Origin: Histidinibacterium lentulum
GTDB lineage: Bacteria > Pseudomonadota > Alphaproteobacteria > Rhodobacterales > Rhodobacteraceae
Length of the DNA stretch: 64,000 bases
Assembly: GCF_003789055.1 (NCBI RefSeq)
Contig: NZ_ML119086.1
Coordinates: 186,001 to 250,000, forward strand
Reading direction: 5' to 3'
Shown here: piece after piece, positions 9,061 to 17,137 of the stretch
How the letters are laid out: each line of letters begins with the position of its first letter
How positions within the stretch are numbered: position 1 is the first letter of the stretch
Position numbers and translations under genes: made by a program
Notes under the pieces: generated by a model
What the model was told of the DNA's origin: nothing
Database searches by the model: none
Seen by the model: only the letters and a program-made list of their open reading frames with translations

Positions 9061-10095
9061 TCAGTTCCGATTGCGCATCTGGTCGATCCAGACCGCGCCG
9101 ATGACGACGAAGCCGATCACGATCTGCTGGATGAAGGCGGAGACGCCGGACATGTTCAGGCCGTTGCGCAGGATGCCGATGATGAAGGCGCCGATCATCG
9201 TGCCGGAAATCGTGCCGACCCCGCCCGACAAAGACGCGCCGCCGATCACCGCCGCCGCGATGGCGTCGAGTTCGTACATCACGCCCTCGCTGGGCTGTGC
9301 AGTGACGAGGCGCGACATCAACACGTTGCCGGACAGCCCGGCCAGCGCTCCCGACATGGTATAGGCGTAGAGTTTCGTCCGATCGGTACGAACACCGGAC
9401 AGCCGCGCGGCCTCCTCGTTCGAGCCGGTCGCGTAGATATGGCGGCCGATCTGGCGCCGCCTAAGAAGATAGGCCGCCCCGATGGCGACGATCAGCAGCA
9501 GGATTGCGGGATAGGGGATGCCCGGAAAGATCACCGTCGGAAAGCCGTTCGGCTGGGTCTCCGTGATCCGGAACAGCGCACCGTTGCCGAGTTGGCCAAA
9601 GGCGCGCCCGAGTCCGGAGATCGGTGCGGCCCCCGTGATCTGAAGCGCGAGCCCGCGGGCAATGAGCATCATGCCGAGTGTCGCGACGAAGGGCGGGATC
9701 CGCAGCTTGGTGATGACGATCCCGTTGAAGCCGCCACAGGCCGCGCCGGTCAACACCCCCACGGACATGGCCGGGACAACCGGGATGCCCGACCGCACCG
9801 CAAGTGCGCTCATCACGCCCGAGAGAGCCAGAACGGATCCCACCGAGAGGTCGATGCCACCGGTGATGATGACCATCGTCAACCCTATCCCGAGCAGCCC
9901 GATCACCGAGGTCTGCAAGAGCACGGTCAGGGTGTTGTTGACGGAAAGGAAGTGCGGGCTTGCGAGCGAGAAGCCGAGAATCAGCAGGAACAGCGTCAGG
10001 ATTGCCGAGAGCCGCTGCATGTAGAGAAAACTCGCCTGCGCGTCCGGCAGACCCGCGCGACCGCCGATCCGCGTGATTCTCCAGGCTTCCGGCAT
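9061..10095 (-). CDS. Sugar ABC transporter permease (RbsC family)
   Basis: Inner-membrane permease of 344 residues, the normal length for RbsC-type proteins, with 8-10 hydrophobic segments. Family marks include GIGLTMVIITGGIDLSVGSV, GFNGIVITKLRIPPFVATLG and the coupling loop GSNEEAARLSGV. The start is the ATG at 10095, preceded by GGGAGGA about six bases upstream, immediately after an in-frame GTG. It is the first gene of the five-gene operon (permease, binding protein, ATPase, dehydrogenase, uxaA), and it faces the gntR-type regulator across 135 bases. Confidence 0.92.
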   Translation of the reverse strand: MPEAWRITRIGGRAGLPDAQASFLYMQRLSAILTLFLLILGFSLASPHFLSVNNTLTVLLQTSVIGLLGIGLTMVIITGGIDLSVGSVLALSGVMSALAVRSGIPVVPAMSVGVLTGAACGGFNGIVITKLRIPPFVATLGMMLIARGLALQITGAAPISGLGRAFGQLGNGALFRITETQPNGFPTVIFPGIPYPAILLLIVAIGAAYLLRRRQIGRHIYATGSNEEAARLSGVRTDRTKLYAYTMSGALAGLSGNVLMSRLVTAQPSEGVMYELDAIAAAVIGGASLSGGVGTISGTMIGAFIIGILRNGLNMSGVSAFIQQIVIGFVVIGAVWIDQMRNRN

Positions 10096-10149
10096 CACGC
10101 TCCTCCCAAGCACTCTGCACTCAATAATTAAAGACTGTTACGGGCGGCC

Positions 10150-10210
10150 TTGTCTTTGGTCAAATGTTTTTAATAATATCAATCATCGAGGTTCTGAACC
10201 AAAGGGGTTC
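10150..10210. promoter_or_regulatory. Divergent promoter and candidate GntR operator
   Basis: The AT-rich spacer between the transporter operon and its regulator holds overlapping signals. Toward the regulator, TTGTCT (10150-10155) and TAATAT (10174-10179) are 18 bases apart. On the other strand, TTGACC (10158-10163) lies within TTTGGTCAAA and could be the -35 of the transporter operon, although its -10 is weak. A perfect interrupted palindrome GGTTC-T-GAACC (10190-10200) is followed by another GGTTC at 10206-10210, 21-41 bases before the regulator start. This is a good position for autorepression. The assignments are by eye. Confidence 0.45.
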
Positions 10211-10230
10211 AATCGACGGAGGGTACGGGC

Positions 10231-11133
10231 TTGGCACGCACGGACGCACGCTACAGGGAGGCCTACAACACGCTGCTCGACTACTGCGGACGGCTTCAGG
10301 TCGGTGGGGCTGTCCCTTCGGAAAGCGAGCTCGCCGATGTCGCCGGTGTCAGTCGGACCGTCGTGCGCCGCTGCCTCGCCCGCCTCGAAGAGACGGGAAT
10401 CATCTCCTGGAACGGCCGCCACAAGAGGTTGTTGAAAAGGCCGGCCAATGACGACCGGCTGGAGTTGCTGGGCGACCGCACGGCGGCCGAGGATCTGGAA
10501 CAGCGCTTTCTCGAATGGGTGCTACGCTTCGACGTGCCCGCCGACACGCCGCTCTCCGTGGCGGAGCTTTCGCGCATGTTCTCGGTGCCTCAGCATGAGC
10601 TGAAGGAGTTTCTGGCGGGTCTCAGCCGGTTCGGCCTCGTCGCGCGGCGACCCAGGGGCGGATGGATGCTGCGCGGGTTCACCAAGGAGTTCGCCGTGGA
10701 GCTGTCCGATTTTCGCAAGGTGCTCGAACTCAACGCCGTGCGCATCGCCACCGACGCCCCGGTCGGCCATCCAATCTGGACGACCCTGTCAGAGCTGAGG
10801 CACGCGCATCTGGACCTCAAGTCGCGCATCAAGACGGATTTTCACGAGTTCTCCAAGCTCGACGAAAGGTTCCACGAGGCGATCAACTCGGTCGTGAGCA
10901 ACCGGTTCATAGCCGAGTTCCAGAAGGTCATCTCCCTGATCTTTCATTACCATTTCCTCTGGGACAAGGCGGACGAACAGGAGCGCAACGCAGCCGCCAT
11001 AGAAGAGCACCTCGCCATCATCGACGCACTCGAAGCCCGCGACCCCGATGGAGCAGCAAAGGCGGCGGAGAAACATCTCAGGACGTCCAAGACGACATTG
11101 CTGTCGTCCCTTCGCTACCACGAGTTAGGCTAG
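10231..11133 (+). CDS. GntR/FadR-family transcriptional regulator
   Basis: DNA-binding regulator of 300 residues. Residues about 5-70 form a GntR winged helix (SESELADVAGVSRTVVRRCLARLEE). Residues about 90-150 look like a second winged helix (LSVAELSRMFSVPQHELKEFL), followed by an FCD-type helical effector domain (DERFHEAINSVVSNRFIAEF, then a C-terminal EEHLAIIDALEARD). FadR-like regulators are usually 220-250 residues with one winged helix, so the additional domain is notable. The start is TTG at 10231 with GGAGGG 7 bases upstream; there is no nearby in-frame ATG. It lies between the two catabolic operons and probably controls both. Its end overlaps the convergent aldo/keto reductase gene by nine bases. 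Confidence 0.85.
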   Translation: MARTDARYREAYNTLLDYCGRLQVGGAVPSESELADVAGVSRTVVRRCLARLEETGIISWNGRHKRLLKRPANDDRLELLGDRTAAEDLEQRFLEWVLRFDVPADTPLSVAELSRMFSVPQHELKEFLAGLSRFGLVARRPRGGWMLRGFTKEFAVELSDFRKVLELNAVRIATDAPVGHPIWTTLSELRHAHLDLKSRIKTDFHEFSKLDERFHEAINSVVSNRFIAEFQKVISLIFHYHFLWDKADEQERNAAAIEEHLAIIDALEARDPDGAAKAAEKHLRTSKTTLLSSLRYHELG

Positions 11134-12087
11134 TGCGGCCTCGGCCCCCTCAGGCAGTTCCTGCGCCAGCGCCGCAAGGTTCCGCTTCAGCGTTCCGACT
11201 TTGGCCGTTCCGAGGAGCACGGACGCAACGGACGGCTGTCGCCTGGCAAAATGCAGCGCCGCGGTGGCCAGAGACAGTCCGAAGGCATTGGCGCGGCTCT
11301 CGAGGTCGGCGACCCTGTCGAGAACATCCTGCGGCGCAGGTCCGTAATCGAAGGTCGCGCCCGGCACGGGCCCGGTGGCGAGGATACCGGAATTGAACAC
11401 TCCGCCGAGAACGAGGCTCGTTCCCTCCGCGCCGCACCGCGGCAGCAAGGCCTCGGTCGCGCTCCGGTCCAGCAGCGTCAGCCGGCCTGCCAGAAGGATG
11501 ACGTCGATCGGCCCGAAATCCATGACGTCGAGGCAGACCTGGCACTCGTTCACACCCAGCCCGAACGCCCCGATGCGGCCGGTTTCCTTCAGTCTTCGCA
11601 ACCGTTCGTAGCCTGAACCCAGAAACGCCTCCATGTGCGATGCATTGCCGGTGCCGTGCGTGTAGGCGCCGATGTCATGAACATAGAGGATGTCGATGTA
11701 TGAAACCCCGAGGCGGCCGAGGCTCTGTTCGAAGCTTTCCTCGATGCCGTCGCCGGAATAGTCGTAACGCACATCGTTCTGGGCCGGGTTGACGAAACCG
11801 TCCACCTCGGCGATCGGCTCGACCGCGGGGCGAAGGACCCTCCCGACCTTTGTCGAGATCCGGGCCCCGTCCCGCGATGCCAGGAAACGTCCGAGCCGCA
11901 CTTCCGAAAGACCTCTGCCGTAGTGCGGTGCGGTGTCGAAATACCGGATACCGGCTTGCCAAGCGGCCTGCAGGGTCTCCATCGCGGCGCGATCATCGAC
12001 CTCCCGGTAGAGATTGCCGATGCTGGCACAGCCGAAAGCGACCTCCGTGACCTCGACATCGGTGCCTGCAACCCGGTTCGTCTTCAT
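11125..12087 (-). CDS. Aldo/keto reductase, L-fucose/L-galactose dehydrogenase-like
   Basis: Aldo/keto reductase of 320 residues of the D-threo-aldose 1-dehydrogenase / pyridoxal 4-dehydrogenase group. The TIM-barrel signatures are present: FGCASIGNLYREV, the catalytic Asp-Tyr in GIRYFDTAPHYGRGLSEVRLG, Lys in RISTKVGRVLRP and His in DILYVHDIG. Members oxidise L-fucose, L-galactose or D-arabinose at C1 to the lactone. Together with the neighbouring enzymes this suggests the first step of L-galactose (or similar L-sugar) oxidation. The ATG at 12087 overlaps the upstream gene's TGA (ATGA), so the two are coupled. No lactonase gene lies beside it. Confidence 0.82.
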   Translation of the reverse strand: MKTNRVAGTDVEVTEVAFGCASIGNLYREVDDRAAMETLQAAWQAGIRYFDTAPHYGRGLSEVRLGRFLASRDGARISTKVGRVLRPAVEPIAEVDGFVNPAQNDVRYDYSGDGIEESFEQSLGRLGVSYIDILYVHDIGAYTHGTGNASHMEAFLGSGYERLRRLKETGRIGAFGLGVNECQVCLDVMDFGPIDVILLAGRLTLLDRSATEALLPRCGAEGTSLVLGGVFNSGILATGPVPGATFDYGPAPQDVLDRVADLESRANAFGLSLATAALHFARRQPSVASVLLGTAKVGTLKRNLAALAQELPEGAEAALA

Positions 12088-13190
12088 GCCGCTTCTCCAG
12101 CCAACGCAGCCTCCAGGAGGCGCTTCTCCGTCCGATCCCCATTCCCGCGGGCCCAGTCGATGAACGCCCCGATGCGTCGCTGCAGCTTTTCGACGTGGTT
12201 CTGGGCGATGTCGTCCAGGCGGTGTTCCAGAAACGGGTTCGCGAACCGTTCCAGGGTGACCTCCATGTAATCCTGCAGCCCGTCGGCCTCCCCTGCCGCC
12301 TGGAACGCCGGCAGGACCTCTTCCGCGTAGAGCGCCCGCAGGCGGTCGACCCATGCGGGATCGGCCATGACATCCCGGACATGGGTCGCCCCGCTGCGAT
12401 CGCGCGCGAGCCATTGGGAAACGATCCAGGTATGTCCGAGATTGAGGACGAACAGCTTTCGTCGGGCGATCGGGCCAAGGTCCGCGACGACGTCGATATC
12501 GCGGTGCTCGCAGGGCAGCACCAGTCCCGCGCGGTTCTCCACGGCCCAGAGAGCGTAGGGTTCTGCGACCGCGCCTGCCGGCTCGATGGCCTCCGAGACG
12601 ATCCGATCGACCAGCGAATTCACCCATGTCACTTCCTCGGCGAGCCAATCGCGATAGCTCCGGTCCTGGCCCGTCGCCGCGTCGAGGACCAGACCGCGCA
12701 GGACGTCGCCGTTGGCCTGGACAAGCTCGGTCGGCATGACCTGTGGCGCCTCACGTCCCGTTTCGTACCGTTGTCGAAGCAGGTGAACGAGCTTGGCGGG
12801 ATAGGACATCGCCGGGTCGAAACGGTCGGCGCTGTCTTCGGACCGGGGGCGAAATCCGGCGTCGGCCGTGTTCGAAACGATGACGGTGGCCTCCTCCGCC
12901 AGAACGCGCGAAACCTCCGTGACTTCCGCGGCAAGCGACATGGTCCGGGTGACGCTCCTGACGGTCACGCTCTCATCGACCCGGACCCCGTTCCGCAGCC
13001 CGCGCACCTTGACCTCGTAGCCCTGTGCCAGTGCTTGCAGGCGCCGGGCCCGCGCGGCGTCCCCACTGCTCTGGACCACCGTAATCGGCCCGAGCGCTCG
13101 ACCTTCCCTCATCGCCTCGGCCACGAACAGATCGACATGGGCCTGAAGAAACCGGCTTGTCCCGAATTGGACGATGGGTGTCGGTGACAT
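12084..13190 (-). CDS. Mannitol dehydrogenase family oxidoreductase (tagaturonate/fructuronate reductase-like)
   Basis: NAD-dependent long-chain polyol/uronate reductase, 368 residues. The N-terminal Rossmann part begins IVQFGTSRFLQAHVDLF, which corresponds to the family GxGxFxRAH motif. Later come PTELVQANGDVLRGL, a WVNSLVDRIV stretch and the C-terminal helical domain with RFANPFLEHRLDDIAQNHVEK, where the Asn/His pair suits catalysis. E. coli UxaB and UxuB are about 480 residues, so this is a shorter form, but both halves appear present. Beside altronate dehydratase, tagaturonate to altronate is the likeliest reaction; fructuronate to mannonate is the alternative. GAGGGAG precedes the ATG. 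It is first in a two-gene operon. Confidence 0.8.
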   Translation of the reverse strand: MSPTPIVQFGTSRFLQAHVDLFVAEAMREGRALGPITVVQSSGDAARARRLQALAQGYEVKVRGLRNGVRVDESVTVRSVTRTMSLAAEVTEVSRVLAEEATVIVSNTADAGFRPRSEDSADRFDPAMSYPAKLVHLLRQRYETGREAPQVMPTELVQANGDVLRGLVLDAATGQDRSYRDWLAEEVTWVNSLVDRIVSEAIEPAGAVAEPYALWAVENRAGLVLPCEHRDIDVVADLGPIARRKLFVLNLGHTWIVSQWLARDRSGATHVRDVMADPAWVDRLRALYAEEVLPAFQAAGEADGLQDYMEVTLERFANPFLEHRLDDIAQNHVEKLQRRIGAFIDWARGNGDRTEKRLLEAALAGEAA

Positions 13191-13215
13191 GGATCGCGCT
13201 CCCTCGCTCGGGTTT

Positions 13216-13244
13216 TTATTATTTTATGCCAAACGGACCTTCAA
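13216..13244 (-). promoter_or_regulatory. Candidate promoter of the reductase operon
   Basis: On the minus strand TTGAAG (13239-13244) and TAATAA (13216-13221) are separated by 17 bases, and lie 26-54 bases before the reductase ATG. The spacer holds GTTTGGCAT, similar to TTTGGTCA in front of the transporter operon, so one regulator could bind both. The rest of 13191-13489 shows no gene. Confidence 0.45.
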
Positions 13245-13489
13245 CCGCAAATGGAAGACCGTCGCAAAGGGAACCGACGCCCTGATCGCCTGCGAACGCG
13301 AACCCATCGAGCGGGACCACCGAAGGTCGGCTTCACCACCGCCGCGACGCCCAACTCGACAAACGCTGAAAAGACCATGGCGAAGACCCCTGGAAGCAGG
13401 CGGGAACCCGGCGCTCGACCCGCTGACAGAGCCCTGTCAACCAAGGTCAGATATTCTTATCCGGGACGTGATCCTGCGCCAATTTTGCC

Positions 13490-15253
13490 ATGATCCCCGG
13501 GTTACGTCGTGTCATGAAAAAAGTTCATGATTCACTGCGAGATGCCCTGAGGGCGCTTCCGCAACGCGAAGACGGGTCGTTGACGATCTTCTCGCTGTTC
13601 ATCTTCGTGCTCATGCTGATGATCGGCGGGCTCGCGGTCGACGTGATGCGCGCGGAAGGTCGGCGTATCGACCTTCAGGCCGCCATGGATTCCGCCGTGC
13701 TCGCGGCCGCCGACCTGGACCAGATCCGCAATCCGAGAGACGTGGTGCTGGACTACATCGATCGGGCGGGCTTCGACGCCGACGAAGTTCAGGTCACCGT
13801 CAGCGAGAGCCTGAACGGCAGAGAGGTGTCCGCTCTCGCCGAACTGACGACCGGCACGTATTTCATGAGGCTCGTCGGCATTGAAACGATCCAGACCGCT
13901 CTCGGGTCATCGGCCCGCGAGCTGATCAGCGATGTCGAAATATCTCTGGTCCTCGATATATCCGGATCCATGCGGGATTCCGGCAAGATGGACAACCTGA
14001 AGGCCGCAGCCCAGACGTTCGTCCGGACAACGCTGCGCGGCGATCTTGCGACCCGCACGTCGATCAATCTCGTGCCTTATGCAGGTCAGACCAATCCCGG
14101 CCCCATCGCATTCGACTATCTCGGCGGCGTGCGCCTGCCCGCCGGCATCCCGCCCGGAAACCATGTTCCGACCTGGCCACAAGCCATTTCAAACATCGTG
14201 CTCTATTACGATACCAATGGCGACGGGTCGATCGACGCGGCGTTCAAGGTCGAGGGTTTTCCCCAGAACGCCCCCCGCGATGCCGACCAGTTCCTGGGAT
14301 CGCTGGATGCGGCCTTGCGCAGCGACTATCCTGCGCTGGCGGCGGCCACCGTGGTCGGTGTGTCGGTCAAGGGCGGCAAAGCCACGACAGCGTTCTACCG
14401 GATCCAGGACAATCCGAACGGTCCTGCCGCCGATGCCGGACCGACGGACAATACGGGACCGCTGTCACAGTACGCGACGTCGGCCGAGCGCTCGTACAAC
14501 AGCATCGACTGGTCGGCAGCGCCCTTGCCACCGGCCGCGCCGAGCTCCTGCATCGAGATCGCCCGGAGCGAGTTCAACTCCGCCGGGCTGCCGGACGCCG
14601 ATACGCATGCCCAGGTCCCGCACTTCATGTACTGGGACATCGCGGCCAACGTCATGGACTGGGGATGGTGCCCCGAGGACGACACGGCCATCCAGTATGC
14701 GCAGAACGACGAGGACGCCCTGACCTCGTTCATCCGGAACATCCGCATGCATGACGGAACCGGGACGCATTACGCCATGAAATACGCGCTGGCCCTTCTG
14801 GATCCCGGCTCCCAGCCGCTGTTTCAGGAACTTGCGGACCAGGGCGAGATCCCCGCGGAATACGCGGACCGGCCTGCCGCCTGGGACAACGAGGACAGCC
14901 GCAAGTATGTGGTCCTGATGACGGACGGGCAGATCACCGAACAGTTTCGTCCGGTCTATCCCCTTGCCGCCCTGAACTGGACTCAGGAACTCCAGCGGCA
15001 GCCGAGCAGGAACAGGACTCAGATTACAAGCCGCAACCAGAACCTGTCGGACTTCTACAAGGCCTGCGACCAGGCCCGCGAGAACGGGGTCATCGTCTTC
15101 ACCATCGCCTATCAGGCCCCGAGCAACGCGCGCACCGAGATGCGGAACTGTGCGAGTTCGCCGGCACACTTCTTCGATGTTTCCGGCGGCGATATCCGCA
15201 ACGCCTTCAGCGCCATCGCGGACCAGATCAACCAGTTGAGGCTCATCCAGTGA
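13490..15253 (+). CDS. TadG-like pilus assembly protein with VWA domain
   Basis: Membrane-anchored protein of 587 residues. A basic N-terminus leads to a TadE/TadG-type prepilin-like helix (residues about 30-52, then VDVMRAEGRRIDLQAAMDSA). A von Willebrand A domain follows, with the MIDAS motif DISGSMRDSG (first Asp at residue 156) and a later MTDGQIT. The middle contains a YYDTNGDGSIDAAF stretch that looks like a calcium-binding DxDGDG loop. TadG proteins are usually found with the Tad pilus machine; here only two TadE-like genes follow, without tadA, rcpA or prepilin peptidase. Start 13490 or 13514 is possible. The TGA overlaps the next gene's GTG. Confidence 0.82.
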   Translation: MIPGLRRVMKKVHDSLRDALRALPQREDGSLTIFSLFIFVLMLMIGGLAVDVMRAEGRRIDLQAAMDSAVLAAADLDQIRNPRDVVLDYIDRAGFDADEVQVTVSESLNGREVSALAELTTGTYFMRLVGIETIQTALGSSARELISDVEISLVLDISGSMRDSGKMDNLKAAAQTFVRTTLRGDLATRTSINLVPYAGQTNPGPIAFDYLGGVRLPAGIPPGNHVPTWPQAISNIVLYYDTNGDGSIDAAFKVEGFPQNAPRDADQFLGSLDAALRSDYPALAAATVVGVSVKGGKATTAFYRIQDNPNGPAADAGPTDNTGPLSQYATSAERSYNSIDWSAAPLPPAAPSSCIEIARSEFNSAGLPDADTHAQVPHFMYWDIAANVMDWGWCPEDDTAIQYAQNDEDALTSFIRNIRMHDGTGTHYAMKYALALLDPGSQPLFQELADQGEIPAEYADRPAAWDNEDSRKYVVLMTDGQITEQFRPVYPLAALNWTQELQRQPSRNRTQITSRNQNLSDFYKACDQARENGVIVFTIAYQAPSNARTEMRNCASSPAHFFDVSGGDIRNAFSAIADQINQLRLIQ

Positions 15254-15807
15254 CCAAGGGCAGATGGGCGACCTCGGCAACCGTCGCCCGGGCCGCTCTC
15301 AGGCGGCGCATCGTCTCCGAGGACGGGAATTCGACGATCGAGTTCGTCTTGCTCTTTCCCCTCCTCTTTACCCTTTTTCTGATGTCGGTCGAGGTCGGGG
15401 TCCTGACCACGCGCGAGGCAATGCTGGCCCGCGGCACGGATCTGACCGTGCGCGACCTCCGGCTGACCACCGGCGAAACACCTGATGCGGAGGAATTGCG
15501 GCGGCGCATATGTGAGCGGGCCGCGATCATTCCCAATTGCATGGATCGTCTCATGCTGGAGCTCGAGGCCCGCCCGCTTGCCGACTGGTCCGGTCCTCGC
15601 CCGAGCGTGCGCTGCGTCGATCGAACGCACGACCCCGACCCGGTCACCACCTTCAGGCCCGGACTGCAGAACCAGCTCATGGTCGTCCGGGTCTGCGCCC
15701 TGTTCGAGCCGCTCTTCCCGGCGGCCAGTCTCGGATTCAGCATCGCTGGAGAGCGCGGATTGTACGGCATCACGACGGTCGCGGGGTTTGTTCATGAACC
15801 GGAATGA
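15250..15807 (+). CDS. TadE-family pilus assembly protein
   Basis: Pseudopilin-like protein of 185 residues. The TadE signature is clear: SEDGNSTIEFVLLFPLLF, where the Glu inside a hydrophobic helix (about residues 24-50) corresponds to the Glu5 of prepilins. It starts at a GTG that shares bases with the TGA of the TadG-like gene (GTGA). The periplasmic part contains four cysteines and no known enzyme motif. It is expected at the inner membrane or in a short pilus-like structure; processing by a prepilin peptidase would need an enzyme encoded elsewhere. Confidence 0.82.
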   Translation: MTKGRWATSATVARAALRRRIVSEDGNSTIEFVLLFPLLFTLFLMSVEVGVLTTREAMLARGTDLTVRDLRLTTGETPDAEELRRRICERAAIIPNCMDRLMLELEARPLADWSGPRPSVRCVDRTHDPDPVTTFRPGLQNQLMVVRVCALFEPLFPAASLGFSIAGERGLYGITTVAGFVHEPE

Positions 15808-16393
15808 TCCCGCCAACCCTGGCATGTGGCATCGGCTGAAGGTCTTTCGCTCGTCCGAGTCGGGCAGCCAGTCGGTCGAGGCCGTCATCATCCTGCCCCT
15901 CCTGTTCTGGGCAGTTACGGCCACACTGGTCTATTTTGACGCCTTCAGGTCCCGCAATGACGCAGCCAGGGCAACCTTCACTGTGACCGATCTGATCTCC
16001 CGGGAAACCGGGCCGGTCGACGCGGCCTACCTGAGGGGCGTTCAGCATGTGATCGGTCAGCTGAGCGGCAGCGCGACCGATCCGCGGGTCCGGGTCACGT
16101 TGCTGCGGTGCGTCGCCGACTGCGACGACGAGGCTCGACGTGAACTGGAGGTCGTCTGGTCGCGGGCCCGCGGAGGGCTTCCGGAAATCCGTCAGGACCA
16201 GACCGCGCAAGACGGACTTCGCGCGCGCATCCCCGCAATGTCCCAAGCATCCAGCGTGATCATGGTCGAGAGCGAGATCGACTGGGTCCCCTGGTTCAAC
16301 GTCGGCTTGCAAGCGCGTCCCCTTGCCAGCACCGTCGTCATGCGCCCCCGGTTCTCGCCCCAGATATGCTGGGAGACCTGCGAAAGATCGTGA
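15794..16393 (+). CDS. TadE-like pilus assembly protein (second)
   Basis: A second TadE-like protein, 199 residues, with the class III prepilin-like segment SGSQSVEAVIILPLLFWAV (Glu within the hydrophobic start). The periplasmic domain has four Cys (LLRCVADC and CWETC near the C-terminus). The ATG at 15794 lies 14 bases inside the previous gene, so the three genes form one tightly coupled operon. The Tad cluster ends here; 228 bases of non-coding sequence follow before the next gene. Family assignment rests on the helix motif and operon context. Confidence 0.78.
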   Translation: MNRNDPANPGMWHRLKVFRSSESGSQSVEAVIILPLLFWAVTATLVYFDAFRSRNDAARATFTVTDLISRETGPVDAAYLRGVQHVIGQLSGSATDPRVRVTLLRCVADCDDEARRELEVVWSRARGGLPEIRQDQTAQDGLRARIPAMSQASSVIMVESEIDWVPWFNVGLQARPLASTVVMRPRFSPQICWETCERS

Positions 16394-16621
16394 CGAGGCA
16401 TCCCACCCTTGCCTCTGCCTTGGGCATACGACTTCGCCGCACAGTCAGTGTCCCGTAGTGCGTCCCTTCCATTCCTTCGAAAGGACCGCACCGTCAAACT
16501 GCGGGACCCTTGGGGGCACCTCGGGTCGTAGCTTCCGTCACCGCCTGATGTTCGGGGAGTAGCTTCACGGCAGGATGCCCTGCCGCCGGACCTTTTCGGG
16601 GGCCTGCCGGGTTGCCTGCCC

Positions 16622-17137
16622 ATGGCGGAGTGGATCTTTCACGGCTGGGAACAGATCCTGCGGGTGATCGTGGTGGGCGTGCTCGGCTACGCGGCGATGG
16701 TCCTGATCCTGCGCGCCTCCGGCAAGCGGACGCTGGCGAAACTCAATGCCTTCGACCTCGTGGTGACCGTGGCGCTGGGTTCCACCCTTGCCAGCATCCT
16801 GTTGAGCGAGACCGTGGCGCTATCGGAAGGCGTCGCGGCCATCGCGACGCTGGTCGCTTGCCAGTATGCCGTCGCCCTCGCCTCGGTCCGCTCGCGGCGG
16901 CTGGCGCGGCTGGTGCGATCGGAGCCCGAGCTCCTGCTGCGGGGCGGCGAGATCTGTCCCGGCGCCCTCCATCGCGCCCGGGTGAGCGAGGCGGACCTGC
17001 GCGCCGTGCTCCGCACCGAGGGCGTGGCCGACCCCGGCGACGTGGCGGCGGTGATCCTCGAAAGCGACGGCACCTTCAGCGTGATCGAGAGCGGCACGCC
17101 GGGGACGGGAGAGCTGACCGAGGGGATGCTCCGCTAG
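16622..17137 (+). CDS. DUF421 membrane protein (YetF/YcaP-like)
   Basis: Small membrane protein of 171 residues. Two to three N-terminal helices (residues about 10-35, 45-65, 70-90) are followed by the soluble DUF421 domain. Diagnostic stretches are RASGKRTLAKLNAFDLVVTV and GSTLASILL. The C-terminal part holds ARVSEADLRAVLRTEGV and VAAVILESDGTFSVI, matching the family. Biological role is unknown; Bacillus relatives affect spore and envelope properties. It converges with the VOC gene; the stop codons overlap in the palindrome CTAG. Confidence 0.88.
   Translation: MAEWIFHGWEQILRVIVVGVLGYAAMVLILRASGKRTLAKLNAFDLVVTVALGSTLASILLSETVALSEGVAAIATLVACQYAVALASVRSRRLARLVRSEPELLLRGGEICPGALHRARVSEADLRAVLRTEGVADPGDVAAVILESDGTFSVIESGTPGTGELTEGMLR

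Noticed and set aside
8263-10131. Plus-strand open frame of 622 codons opposite the binding protein and permease genes
   Set aside because: The minus strand has clear ABC transporter domains; the plus reading is His/Arg/Asp-rich noise.
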